Source: Sarocladium kiliense (lineage: Eukaryota > Ascomycota > Sordariomycetes > Hypocreales > Sarocladiaceae). Taken from it: DNA of 64,000 bases. Made by a program: the position numbers and the translations under genes. This document shows positions 11,946 through 23,900 of this stretch, in pieces. The stretch is from the NCBI GenBank assembly GCA_030734395.1, contig JAUZTG010000015.1:647435-711434 (forward strand). The letters are read 5' to 3'. Below the pieces are notes generated by a model. The model was not told the origin of the DNA and did not search any database. It was given only the letters and a program-made list of their open reading frames with translations. Positions within the stretch are counted from its first letter, which is position 1; the number at the start of each line of letters is the position of its first letter.

Positions 11946-13172
11946 ATGTCCTTCTTCTTCAACCGCGCGCGTGCGAGAACTGCTGCCGACCTGCCTAAGC
12001 AGGCGCGCGAACACATCACCCGCCTCGATGGACCAGGGGGCGCATCCAAAGTCAGTCCAGGTCTGCCAGATACAGCCTTCCTTACATGCTGACGATGTTG
12101 TCTCCCTTTAGGCCGATGAGCTCGCTCGCATACTCAACCAGATGAAGTTCGTCCTTCAAGGCACCCAGGAAGCCGAATCCTCTCCCGAGCAAATTTACCA
12201 ACTCGTCACCTCCCTCATCGACGAAGACCTACTCCTCCTCCTCGCCACAAACCTCCACCGCCTACCCTTCGAAGCTCGCAAGGATACACAAGTCATATTC
12301 TCCTACGTCTTCCGCTTCCGCCCTGCCGCCGCTGCGCCAAAGTCAGACCCAATCGCTCTCTCATACGTTGTCTGCAACAGACCACAAGTTCTGGTTGAAC
12401 TCTGTCGCGCGTATGATCACAAAGAAAGTGCGCCCCCAGCGGGATCGGTGTTGCGTGAGCTGCTGAAGAATGAGGCGGCAGCGGCAGTCATTCTGTATGA
12501 TGACGGTGATGTCGAGGGTTCCAGTTCCAAAGGCTTGAATGCCATTGATCGAGAACGACCTCAAAGTGGACGAGGTGTATTCTGGAGATTTTTCGATTGG
12601 ATCGACAAGAGCTCCTTCGAGGTGTCAGCCGATGCCTTCACAACTTTTAGGGTATGTCACTCACGACCCGTTCTTGTCCTCATGGTCATCGTAGCTAACA
12701 ACAACAGGAACTGTTAACCCGCCACAAGGACCTCGTCCCCCGCTATCTGACCGTCAACTTCGACCTCTTCTTCCAAAAATACAACACCATCCTCGTCCAA
12801 TCGAACAGCTACGTCACAAAGCGCCAATCCATCAAGCTCCTCGGCGAGATCCTCCTCGACCGCTCCAACTACAGCGTCATGACCGCCTACGTCGACCGCG
12901 GCGAGCACCTCAAGATCTGCATGAACCTCCTCCGCGACGACCGCAAGATGGTCCAATACGAGGGCTTCCACGTCTTCAAGGTCTTCGTCGCAAATCCACA
13001 CAAATCTATCGCCGTTCAGAAGATCCTCCTCATGAACAGAGAGAAGCTCCTTACTTTCCTCTCGCATTTCCTTGAAGATCGGACAGATGACGAGCAGTTC
13101 ATTGACGAGAGGGAGTTCTTGATAAAGCAAATTCGGAACATGCCACCAACGCCTGTAGCCCCTCAAAGGTGA
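11946..13172 (+). CDS. HYM1: Hym1/MO25 (CAB39) scaffold protein
   Basis: Three exons, 11946-12050, 12112-12651 and 12708-13172 (introns 61 and 56 bp), give 369 residues, near the usual MO25 size. Diagnostic strings are MSFFFNRARART at the N-terminus, DAFTTFRELLTRHKDLV across the last splice junction, and YVTKRQSIKLLGEILLDR and FHVFKVFVANPHK in the helical-repeat core. MO25/Hym1 stabilises germinal-centre and Ste20-like kinases. In fungi it acts in the RAM/MOR pathway, with NDR kinase signalling, polarity and cell separation. An Ala/Gly/Ser-rich insert near residues 95-150 is longer than in animal MO25. The gene ends convergently with SNF12. Confidence 0.93.
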
Positions 13173-13622
13173 AGATCGACTGAAGATATCTGATGGTTTT
13201 AATGTTTTCGTGCTTTAAGCTAAGGATTGCATGGCGATCAAAGCGCATTCGACTCCTTCCGAGGTTTTGTCGCATGGTTGAGGCGTTTCGTGACATTGAT
13301 ACAGGGGCGTCGGGCAAGTTTCCGTAGATGAGGAGGGAGCGAGAGAGGAACTCAAAGCGGAATAATGGGGGCACGGGGAACACATTAAACACATGGCTTC
13401 TTCATCCATACTGTACAGGCATTTTTCTCAAATAAACCATGACTTTCTTAACACAACCCGCCCCAGACGGCTTAACGCTCCATCGCCCTGTCTAAGGGAA
13501 GAACAAATCCAAATAAACGCCTCCCAGAGGGGGTCACCCTTGTGCCTAGAACTACGCCAAAGCCTTGAAGAATTCTCGCAAGCGCGCATCCGATCCCACA
13601 CGTGGTCGAACCCACGGATACA
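13173..13622. other. convergent 3' regions of HYM1 and SNF12
   Basis: No gene seen. It presumably holds the two 3' UTRs. Confidence 0.4.
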
Positions 13623-15349
13623 TCACCTGTGCTTCGACAGAAGCACATTGACGCTCTCCCGGGCGTTCGACGTAGCCCAGATACTATCCTTGCCACCCTT
13701 ACGCCACTCATCGCCCGTAACGGCGGCACCGCTTCTAGCGGTTTCGCCAAAGATGATATCGAGATCCCTCTTCTGGGAGCTCAACCAATTACGGATGAAA
13801 GTAGCGGGGTCCTCGCTGAGCGAGTTAAAGAAGGAGTGCTTGGCATGCGAGACGGCAATGGCCTGCACGAGGCGACCGAGCTGGCCGTCCAGCTCAGTGA
13901 CTTCCTTCAGCATTGAAGCGTACTCTGGGTTGACGACAAGAGACTGAAGTGTTGCGCGCATGGGGTCGTCGACAAGCACCTGCACGTCGTAGATAGTGGG
14001 CTGCGGGTTCTTGTGGAATTCTTCATCGACGCGGATGGTGTAAGGCAGGCTGATGGGAGCCTGGGGACCGAGGTGACGCTTAATGTACTCGTTCAGCATT
14101 GGGATGTGAGCCACTTCAGCTGGTCCGATAACCTATTGTCACGTTAGTCGAGGGGAAAATAGTAGTCGCGAGGAGTTATCCACGTACCCTCTTGAGAAGC
14201 TCATCGCAACGGAAGTTCCGCTTCTCCTCATCTTCTTGTAAGCCGTTTAGTCTGATGTACTCCCAAAGGCCCATGACGACCTCGTGTTGTGTGCCCTCCT
14301 TCATGTCCACAACCTCAGCCAGCTCGGGACTGAGTGAGTACCGTTCTGGAACCTCGAACCGGTGGAGGTTGATTGTGATGTTGATGTTCTCGTCACCATT
14401 GCGCTTGAAGGTGAACTCATCGAAGTCTGCCGCCGGATTCGCACCGGCTTGTGTCCGTGCATTTGGCTCCGGTCGCTTCCACTCGATGGCTTGGTCCGCG
14501 CCGTTGCGATACCGTTGCTTATCGAATTCGACATTGATTTCCTTGAAGAAATGCGAAAAGCAGGGCTTGGGCGGCGACGAAGAAGTCTTTGTCTTCTCTG
14601 CTTCTGGGCCGTCCTCCTCCATCTTGTCACCTTCTTGCTCTTTGTCGTTCTCGGCTTTGTCTGCGTCGTCATCGTCCTCAAGCAGGCGACCTTCAATCTT
14701 GACCCGGTAGGATGCCTCCATATTTGGGCTGAAGTCGAACGCGTCAACATTTAGATCTCCGCTGCCTTGCCACACCTGATCCTCAACAGTGTTGGTGATC
14801 CAGATTCGTAGAGTCTTGTAGAGCTGTGTCAAAGAGTTAGCAAAATGGGAAGGTCGACGAGCATCGAAACCATCAGCTTCACTAACCTTAGCATTGCGAT
14901 TAGCACTGTCAACGACGTCGAGACGCTTGCGCGTCAGTGTCGTATCGATCCGGCGTTCGACGTCTCGCAAGTCTTTGTATCGGCGTGCAATTTCGGGATC
15001 GACGATGCAGTCCTCGACGCCATCGGGAAGGTTCTTGTCCGTCGGTTTTCTGCTCTTCAGGCGCTTGGTCAGCTCAGCATGCTGGAACGCCTGTTGTTGC
15101 TGCTGCATGCTGTGTTGGTTCTGCACATGCGCCGGCTGCATTGCCGGCTGTCCTCCAGTCATGACGGGCCCTATTGTGTTGGAAGAGGCGTGGTTGGTAA
15201 GTCAGATCTCAAAGTGAAGGGCGCGCGGAGGATCGCGAAGGGAGTAGCTTCATACCGTAGCCCCCTCGGCGCTGAGTGGTTGCATGGGGGGAGCGGTGCG
15301 GGACCTGTGGCGGCATTTGCTGCTGGTAAGCGCGATATTGCGGCTGCAT
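13623..15349 (-). CDS. SNF12: SWI/SNF complex subunit Snf12/Swp73 (SWIB/MDM2 domain, SMARCD family)
   Basis: Four exons, 15256-15349, 14887-15170, 14188-14823 and 13623-14132, give 507 residues. The first exon encodes a short Gln/Pro-rich start (MQPQYRAYQQQMPPQ). The SWIB domain lies at about residues 285-370 (RYSLSPELAEVVDM, GLWEYIRLNGLQ, CDELLKRVIG across the last junction). The long conserved C-terminal half is typical of BAF60/Swp73. It is an accessory subunit of the ATP-dependent chromatin remodeller. The 63-bp intron 14824-14886 contains no stop and is divisible by three, so retention would only add 21 residues. An acidic stretch (EDDDDADKAENDKEQEGD) separates the N-terminal and SWIB parts. 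Confidence 0.92.
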
Positions 15350-16109
15350 TTTGGCGAGTAGAGTGGATCGATCGTGGATTGGAATCTTGTCCGAGTCGTG
15401 AGGCCGGTCCTGCCCTTGCGAGTCGCTGTTCTAGCGCAGGACGTTGGATAGCGTGTTGGTCGCGTCGCAAAAAAGTCTCGGCATGTCACGTGACTCGAAC
15501 TTACCTGAGTTGCTGGGAATTGAATTGAACGAAGGAAAGACGTCGTAGGCCCAAGGGAAATACAAAGACGAAATTTTTTTATATTCTTGTCTGAAGATGA
15601 AGGCTTGTATCTGTCTGAAATGATTTGCGCATGCAAGAGACTTCTGCAACGTCGCAAGTTCTAGTGCAACCCAGCCACATATTCAGCATCAACGAGACAC
15701 CACAACCCATCTGAAGCAAAACTTCATTAAACCCAGTGATGACGATATTTGCCCTGGATTGTATTACAAAAATGGATGACGAGGCATTTAACAGACAAGA
15801 AAAGAAGAAAATGTTGACCGCCAGGAGCTCTGTCTCCATTGTGTACGACGGTCAGCCCTTGACCGCCTATAATTCTGATCCCGCTCGCCAAATGCAAGAT
15901 GCTGAAGGGAGAAGACCTCAGACGTGGAAGAAATGAACAACAAACAGAAGAACAAGTGTTCAGACACGCCACGCTATCAACGCCGTAACTTGTAGTGGGG
16001 TAAATACCAAACATGCCGACACCATCTCATCGACGAGTTCATGGCGAAAACCGTTTTGCGCAGGCCTTTGCGCAGGCCTCTGCGCAGGCTCACTGATCCG
16101 AGTCCTGGC
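15350..16109. promoter_or_regulatory. SNF12 promoter and PDK1-kinase 3' region
   Basis: Non-coding. It contains the 12-bp repeat at 16056-16090 on the PDK1 side and no convincing gene. Confidence 0.4.
16056..16090. repeat. 12-bp tandem repeat, three copies
   Basis: Three adjacent copies of ttgcgcaggcct (third copy ctgcgcaggct) lie just downstream of the PDK1-type kinase stop. It is a small minisatellite in the presumed 3' UTR. Confidence 0.85.
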
Positions 16110-18501
16110 CTAGAATGCAGAGTCGAGACCATTGCGAGATGCCCTTTTGCTGAAGCGGTGGTTGCGTTTGTGAGACGATGCATCGTCCAGGCTGCCTTGG
16201 CTCTTGCTGAGATGACTGCGACTAGACCGCTCACTGTTGCCATAACCGTCACCATAGCCGCTGATCCCCGCGTTCGCACTCGAAGGGCTGGAGACCTGCT
16301 GACCCATTTCTGAGAATTCGTTATCACTCCCGTAAGACTCAGAGTTGTGATGAGACATGGCCAAGTCCCTTGCTCGCTCAAGACTCTCGATCCATTCCTC
16401 TGCTGAGGACTGCCCGCCGTCTGCACTAGTTGAGCCTTTTGTTTCTTCAAATGTGTAATGGTTGCCGCCCTGGTACGTTTCGTCAGTTTGGGCAGGTCAC
16501 GTCAGATTTGATCATTTTACATACCGTGTCAACACACCAGACAAATTGGCCCTTAACATCTTGCTGGATCTTCCACGAAGTGCCTGGTGCAAGCAGAAAC
16601 AATTCTTGTTTCGCTCGCTTTTCTTCTCCCCCAGATGGTGCCAATATAATGCGTCCGCTGGAAGTGACCATTACGAGACGCTGCCGCTTCTTCGTTGTGC
16701 TCCCACCGAAGAAACGCGACAGCTTCTTATGCCCCTCATCGCCATGTTTTCCATTTGAGCCGTTGGACAGTGGGGTTGAGAGAACCATCAAGTCTCCCAA
16801 CTTCAGAATACGCTCATTGCTCCTGGTCAGTACTGGCGACCATTCAATATCAAGCTGCGTAGGAGGTGGCAGTTCCGTGATAATCCTGGCAGGCCGATTC
16901 GCTGCGCTTGATGGAGTCGCCTGCCCCATAGACGGCTGCTGTCGTGATGTAGCGATTGGTTTTGGCGGGCTGGCAAAGCCGTTAAGCTGGATGATGTTCG
17001 GCTCCTGGGTTGGTGGAACATATGGCCGCAACTTAGGTGCCCGCATCTTCCAGAGCTGTTTGCCAAACGGTTGGCCGTCGAAGAACTCATGGTTCTTGAT
17101 GTGCTCGATCGTTAGCCGTCTGGCCGGGTCGAGTACCAGACATCTTTCCACCAGGTCGCGTGCAGCCATAGGGAAGCCTGCAGGGAATTCATACTCGAGG
17201 TTGACGATTTTTTGGAAGGTGAGATACTCGCTCCCAGCCTTGAAAGGTGGCCTACCAGCAAGCAGCTGGTAGATAATGCAGCCAAAAGCCCAAATGTCAC
17301 TGGCTTTGCCTGCTGTTTTGTGGGTAAGAAGCTCCGGGCTGACGTATTCTGCGGTGCCAACGAATGAAGCTGCACGCCCATCTCCGTCCGAATCCGCATT
17401 GCCAGGCTCCGGAACACCTCTTTGGGAAGCATCCTGTATTTGCCGGGGATCGGGAAGTAACTTGGCCGTGCCAAAATCGGTGATCTTGACGTGCATCTGG
17501 TCGTCAAGGAGAACATTTTCCGGTTTGAGGTCACGGTGAATGATGCCTCGCGAGTGCATATAGTCGATGGCATCGAGTATTTGTGCACCATAGAATCGGG
17601 TACACTCGACATCGAATGATCCAGTCTTCTTCAAAACTCCAAGCAGTTCGCCACCGTTACAGAGATCCAACACATAGTACAGGGAAGACTCATCCTGAAA
17701 CGTGTAGTAAAGTCGAACGATTCCCGGGTGCTCTGTTAGCCGGTTGAGTGTGTTCTTCTCGATGTTGACATATTTCACCTTCTTCTCCTTGATGATGTGT
17801 CGCTTGTCGAGGACCTTGATCGCGAATTCCTTTAATGTCTGTCGATCTGTAGCGAGGTAGACACTGCTGTACGACCCTTCACCAAGGACACGGCCGAAGG
17901 AGAAGTCTCGAACACCCTTTTTGACCTGACGAACAACAGTCCGCCCGTTCGCGTCGATCTCTCGGTGGACTCCGACTGCAGCCCCTCGATCTTTCCATTC
18001 CTCGCTGCTCGACGAAATGTTGGCTTCGGTTCCATATGAGCGTGCAGGACCTGCGGGTATAGAAGCATAACCGCCGCCCATGCCTTTTGAGCTTCTCCGT
18101 GGAGGCAGAGGGCCGCTGTTTGGCGGCAGTGGAGACCGAGACTGGTTATAGGGTCGTTGGTCGCTGCTCTGACTCGACTGTCGAGAAGGATGGGGAGAGG
18201 AATTCGCCATGGCTGTTGACATGGCGGAAGTCCCAACAGGCGGTAAGGATGAGTCGTTCTGAAGGCCGTACATCGAAAGCCTTGTCATATCGGCGTGAGT
18301 TGGTGGTTGTGCTGGTGCCGGGTCACGGACGCTCGCATCGTAGGGTTGGGATCTTAAGCCAGACACGCTATGCTGGCTAGTCGTGGAGGGGTGGTGCGAA
18401 TGAATCGCGGCACTGGTGGAGGAGGAGGCGTCGACGGCGTCGTCGGGGTTGGCGATGCGCAGGCCACCTAGAGCCTGCGAGAGACTCAAATCCCCATTCA
18501 T
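16110..18501 (-). CDS. PKH1: PDK1-type AGC kinase (Pkh1/2 orthologue) with C-terminal PH-like domain
   Basis: Two exons, 16525-18501 and 16110-16469 (intron 55 bp), give 778 residues. The first 200 are Ser/Pro-rich and disordered. The kinase domain (about 200-500) has GEGSYSSVYLA, HRDLKPENVLL, DFGTAKLL and the PDK1-like activation loop SFVGTAEYVSPELL. A PH-like region (about 590-720) follows, ending TFEETKGSTSADGG and AEEWIESLERARDLA after the splice. PDK1/Pkh kinases phosphorylate the activation loops of other AGC kinases (Ypk1, Sch9, Pkc1) and act at eisosomes and the plasma membrane. The start MNGDLSLSQALGGLRI was preferred over an in-frame Met 49 codons upstream because the upstream peptide looks like leader. 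Confidence 0.92.
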
Positions 18502-19638
18502 GTTGCAGTGGCCGGAGCTCGGGGCCAAGCTCCTCTGCGAAGTGGCACAGTGTCGAATCGGTTGCTGGAGAGGGGCGGATAGTTGGTGGAATGCAAGGGC
18601 AGGACGGGAACGGCAAGAAACGGCCGCGACGGAGAACGACCAGGCCACGTGCAGGGCGGCATCGATGGAGAGAGGGTTGGAAGGACAGTTGGTGGTCCTG
18701 GGACGCGATGTCGAACGGGAGAAAGACAGAGGGCGGTTTCTGTAATTACCTTATTACCTTGTCCTTGCTGAGGCGTTTACCGTGGAGGAGCGAGCGCAAA
18801 GCCACAGTGGCTCGGTTGGAGATCAGGTGGTGGAGGTGGTGGTAGAGGAGGAGAGAGACCTAACAACAGGACACGACACGACCCTGGGGAAAGCTGTAGT
18901 GGGCACCTCAGCCACAGACGGAGGCCGGCCACTTACGGGACACTGGTATAGTACTCAGACACCCACTGACAGCACTGACAGCTTCCGGATTCGAGTCAGG
19001 TCGTAGCACGGACTGCTTAAACCGCAGCAACTCTCAATCGCAACAGCAATGTTGTGACCTGCCGACAGACCAATTTGATGAAGCAAGCTCATCTCCAGGC
19101 TATGCTCACCCCAATAAGACACCTTTATCCGGCACCTGGCACCCGAAACTAGAGGTTACGCGTCACAATTCGCCCGAGCTCCATCATGCGATGACGTCTA
19201 GTTCCGGAGCAGGCGCAGCAGTCATCGTGCTGTAGATAGCGTGGCTTCACAGTCCGCGAATAGCAACACCGTGACCTCCGACCTTGCTCACCCCTGGTAA
19301 ACCAAACAAATTGACCTACGCTGCATCTGGTGGCTGAGCATGCAGAAGTCTGCACTCGTCCCTTCACGGATACGAACTCAGGTGCATGCTGAGATATTAT
19401 CCTCACTTCAACCTTGGGTCATCCCCAGTCGATGGGTTCTTCGGCAGGAAGCCTCGTCTCGAGTTGGATCTCGGGCAGGAGCTCACCATGGCCCTCTGAA
19501 GCCACCGCGGGCCTCGAAGCACCCGGGTGGCTCATCAAAGACATTATGCTGCCAACCATGGAATGTTCTGCACGTAGCATCTATGTGCGATAAGACCTGA
19601 GCCCAAGAACGGCCACCCAGTCAATCAATACCCCCGTC
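18502..19638. promoter_or_regulatory. divergent promoter / leaders
   Basis: About 1.1 kb between the divergent PDK1-type kinase and the unknown gene at 19639. It includes a purine-rich stretch (about 18805-18860) that is pyrimidine-rich on the kinase sense strand, as expected of a fungal core promoter. No gene supported. Confidence 0.4.
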
Positions 19639-20759
19639 ATGTTACGATCTCGTCCGACAACGCTGTCTTTGACAACTTCGGAGCTCAAGGACTTGGAGCT
19701 GCGGTCTCGTTATCGAAAGTATCTCCGCACTACAGGCAAAGCAATGTCCACTGGCAAGGCTCCAGTTCGGCTATCCAAGGGCCCCTTCTATGATCACCTT
19801 GTCTTGCCTCGTCCAATCGATGGCGAACATGCCTCCTCTTCTGCCGATGGAAGTGATCTGGAGGCGGATCGAGGCTTTATTCGCCTTGGAAGTGGTGTGG
19901 CAAGCCTCTCTGGAATCGAGGTAGGGCAAAGTGTCGAGGTGTCCCGAGGTGTAAATCTCACACTCGATCAAGACTCAGCTCCTAAGTCAGAGCGTACTGA
20001 ACTTCTCGAGGGACTGTCCGGTCATACAACTCACGCGGAAGGGACCAGTGGGCAGAGGTCGCGATCTGGCGGAGCGCGGGACTCTGCCGTCGTGTTGCCG
20101 CCTCCCTTTTCCTCCACGCCTCGGGTGTTGACAGTGAGATTCGCAGCTTTCGCTTGGCCCTTTCTTCATATTCCTTACTAATTACATACCCAGGGTCTCG
20201 ATTCTCCTACACTCGCTACAGATGATACAACGTTGGGTGCCGATGGTTGTGGTGACGTCCCCCCAGTTACTTCCAAAGACGGTGAGGGTGATGTTGAAGA
20301 GGTACGGCATCAGTGAAGGTCCTGCATCAGACGGTGTAACTGATTGGCTTTCCCTACCAGCTCGCTTCTCAATTTGATGACCATCTCATTCTCAACACTG
20401 CAGAATCGGCAGGTTCCTCTCGTGAATGCCACCGCAGGGCACATCGAAGCGTAGATGGTGGAAACTTGTCATTGGACGATGATTTGGGATTCTCAAGCGC
20501 TTTGGACATCATCATCTATGACGATACTCTGCCTCCGAGTCAACAGCCGCAGACGCCAAGGCACCTCCCAGAGGCACGCCATCAGAGCCGCCTTGATGGC
20601 TCACAAACCGCGCCTGTTTCGAGTCGCACCCGTCTTGGACTCGCACAGGCGGGCGCGAGTAGCAGGGATGAAGACGTGCCCTTCATGACCCCAAGTGCCA
20701 GGTTGGGACGGGCTGCAACGGCAGAGTCGCCTGTTGCTGAAGAGTGGGACGTTGCGTAG
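19639..20759 (+). CDS. hypothetical protein, low complexity, fungal
   Basis: Three exons, 19639-20133, 20194-20301 and 20361-20759 (introns 60 and 59 bp with gtgaga/cccag and gtacgg/accag borders), keep one frame for 333 residues. The N-terminus (MLRSRPTTLSLTTSELKDLE) and C-terminal strings (LGFSSALDIIIYDDTLPPSQ, VPFMTPSARLGRA) look like short conserved motifs separated by disordered Ser/Gly/Asp-rich linkers. No enzyme domain, membrane segment or signal peptide is visible. The C-terminus ends convergently 216 bp from the 5-oxoprolinase stop. Function unknown. The consistent splicing phase is the main argument that it is real. Confidence 0.7.
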
Positions 20760-20975
20760 CGTTCGCCCTTTGGAGTATTGAACGAAACCTGGAATTCCAA
20801 AACTCTGGAATTAAACTCCTCAACGCATATGCCACGTCAGTCAAGGCTCATGGATATATATACGACGGTATGCTTTTCATTTGTTCTATCGAATTCAACG
20901 TGTGAATGGCAAGAATGCTCTAAAGACACCGTCCGTTGATGCGAGCTTGTGTACATGTGTGATACATGTGAGCCA

Positions 20976-23900
20976 CTAATTGGATGCCTGTTGGTTAGAT
21001 TCGTACTCCCTCAGGCTTCCGTTCGCCCTTGGCACATGCTCTGCATACTTTTTGTTTGCATGTCCATTCACGCCGCTGTTCCCATTCAGCAGACCCAGGT
21101 CCTCTACCACACCAGCCTTCCCGTAACCACCACCGCCGGGTGTGCAAATCATGATACGGTCCCCAGCATTGAGGTCAACCTCCTGACTTCCGCCCAAAGA
21201 AATCCATCTCAGAGATCCATCTCCCATCTTCCGAGCGAGGTAGTTCGCACCTCTGTCGCCATCCTCACCACCAGCCATGCCATACGGGCTGTAAACGCGT
21301 CGTTGTGTCAAGACGGAAGCATGGCTGGGGATCGTGAATTCGATCTCGCGGACGACGCCATTCCCGCCTGTCCACTGTCCCTTACCACCCGATCCAGGGC
21401 GCAGACAGAATCTATTAAGGACCACAGGGTATCGCTTTTCGAAGATCTCGGGATCGGTGATCTTCGTGTTGGTCATGTGCACCTGGCTACCGCTGTAGCC
21501 GTTCCAACCGGGCCCAGCACCACAGCCCCCAGCGATGGTCTCACCGTAGCCATAGCCAGGGATAAATTGACCTGTTGTCTTATCGAAGCCTCCATTGCCG
21601 AATGAGAGGATGTTCATGCAGCCGTGACTGGCGGCACAGGCGCGGAATGCCTTCAGCACGACGTCGGTGATGCGCTGCGAGGTACAGCCATTGCCGGCGC
21701 ATACAGCTGCGCTACCGGAGGGGTTCAGGATGGTGCCCTCGGGTACCTTGACTGTGACGGGTTCCATGCAGCCTGTGTGAAGCTTAGTTAGTATTCTTGC
21801 TTTCCAGACGTGCCTTCTTCTAAGCAACATACCTTCATTGAGGGGGATATCTGTTCCGATCAGGCACCGTAGACAGTACAAGATGGCTGAGTGAGTGATG
21901 GCAATAGGGGCGTTGAGGCAATTGAAGGCCTCCGTCCCCGTGCCCTCAAAGTCAAAGACAGCCGTGCCTTCTGACTCACTGATATCAATAGACAGCTTGA
22001 TGGCACTTCCATCGTCCATGTAATCCACAGCAGTCAAGGGCAGTTCACCCTTGAACTTCTGAGCAGTCTCCTTCAAAAGAGCACATACAGCCGTAGCGGC
22101 AGTTTTCTTCACGGCGCGCATATAGAAAAGAACCGTCTCTCGCTCGTACTCGTCAAATAAGCTGTGAATCAGGTGGATGCCTTTCTGATTAGCGGCAATC
22201 TGGGCCTTCAGATCAGCAATGTTGTCGTGGACGCGACGAGATGGACTGCACCCAGGGTATGACCCTGGAACATCAATGAAGTGGTGCTGGACGCCAGCAT
22301 CGTCAAAGGTACCCTTGGAGACAATCTTCCAATGCTCAAAGGCAACACCTTCTTGGTACAGCTCGACCGAGTTTGAAGGCATCGATCCCGGGGCGATGCC
22401 GCCAATCTCGGCGTGATGAGCCCTGGCCGCAACAAAGAAGTCGATGTACTTGCCAGACTTGTCAAACACTGGGGATATGAGAGTGATGTCTGGCAAATGC
22501 GTACCACCGGCGATAGGGTGGTTTGTGGCAACCACATCGCCGGGCCAGAGATCGCCCTCCCACTTCTTCATAGCGATCTTGACCGCCCTTGACATACTCC
22601 CCAAATGAACAGGGACATGAGGCGCGTTGGCAGTAAGTGATCCCTCGCCATCAAAAATTGCACAGGAGAAATCAAGTCTCTCCTTAACGTTCGTGCTAAT
22701 GGCGATCTTCTGTAGTGTGCGACCCATGTCCTCGGCAATGCTCATGAATCGGTTGCCGAATACAGCTAGTTGAACTGGGTCAGCTTCATTAGCATCTACC
22801 GTCTGTTTGTTGTCTGTGTTTATATCGACGATGACATGCCGCTCTAGAATAGTTGCTCGTGATGTGGGCACGATCAGTATGGTTTGGGTTGCATCGTAGA
22901 CGAGAGCAGGCCCTTGAATTGTGGTTCCCGGAGCAAGCTCAGCAAGGGATAAGGCAGGAACTGACTGCCAGCCTCCTGCAAAGTACACGTCTTTGCGGCT
23001 TGTGACTGTAGATGAGTCAATAGGCACCTTGGCAATAGTCTTCAAGTCCTTCCGGTGCGATCTCTCGTGCAGTCTGTGATTGGAACCGCTGGCGCGAACT
23101 CGGACATCATCGACTATGACCTTTCTGGAGCTGTCCTTGAAGCTAAACTCTCGCAGGTGTTTGCATTCAAAGTTTGTCAGAAAGTTATCCTCTTCAGAGG
23201 CTGGCACCATGAGTTGGCTATCGGAGCCTTGATATCGCATGTTGAGGAACTTCTCAATCTCAACATCACCCCCGGAAACTCCTTGAGCTTCAAGAGCTTG
23301 GCGGGCTTCATTAGAGAGAGCTTCAAGACGTTCCTCAAATAATATTGCTGTGGAGTCGTCATACATCTTAGACGCCGGCTCTTGTCTTTCCTCGACTAGA
23401 TCCGCGAGTGCGATTCCATATGCCGAGAGGATAGAAGAGTATTTGTGGATAATAATCTTAGAAATCCCGAGGGATTGAGCAATGTCGCAAGCATGTTCTG
23501 TAGGCATCTGGAATCAGCTAGCCAGCTTTCAAGCAAGGACAAGGCATTGCTTACGACCACCGGCACCGCCAAAGCTGGCAAGGTTATGTGAGGTGGTTGA
23601 GAAACCACGCGCATCCGTGAGGGCACGGATAGGTTTTGCCATGTTGAGATTGGCCACCTGGATGAATCCAAGAGCAACCTCTTCCACAGTCATCTCGGGG
23701 CGAGAGCTTCGAATTTCCAAGTTGATCTTCTCTGTCAGCTCGACGAACTTCTCGCGAGTGACGTGTGCACCGAGAGGCTGATCCTCATTCGGACCAAATA
23801 TTCTTGGAAACATCTCAGGTAGTAGCCGTCCAAGGACCAGGTTCGCATCCGTGATTGTAAGAGGTCCGCCTTTGAGATAACACGCGGGTCCGGGATGGGC

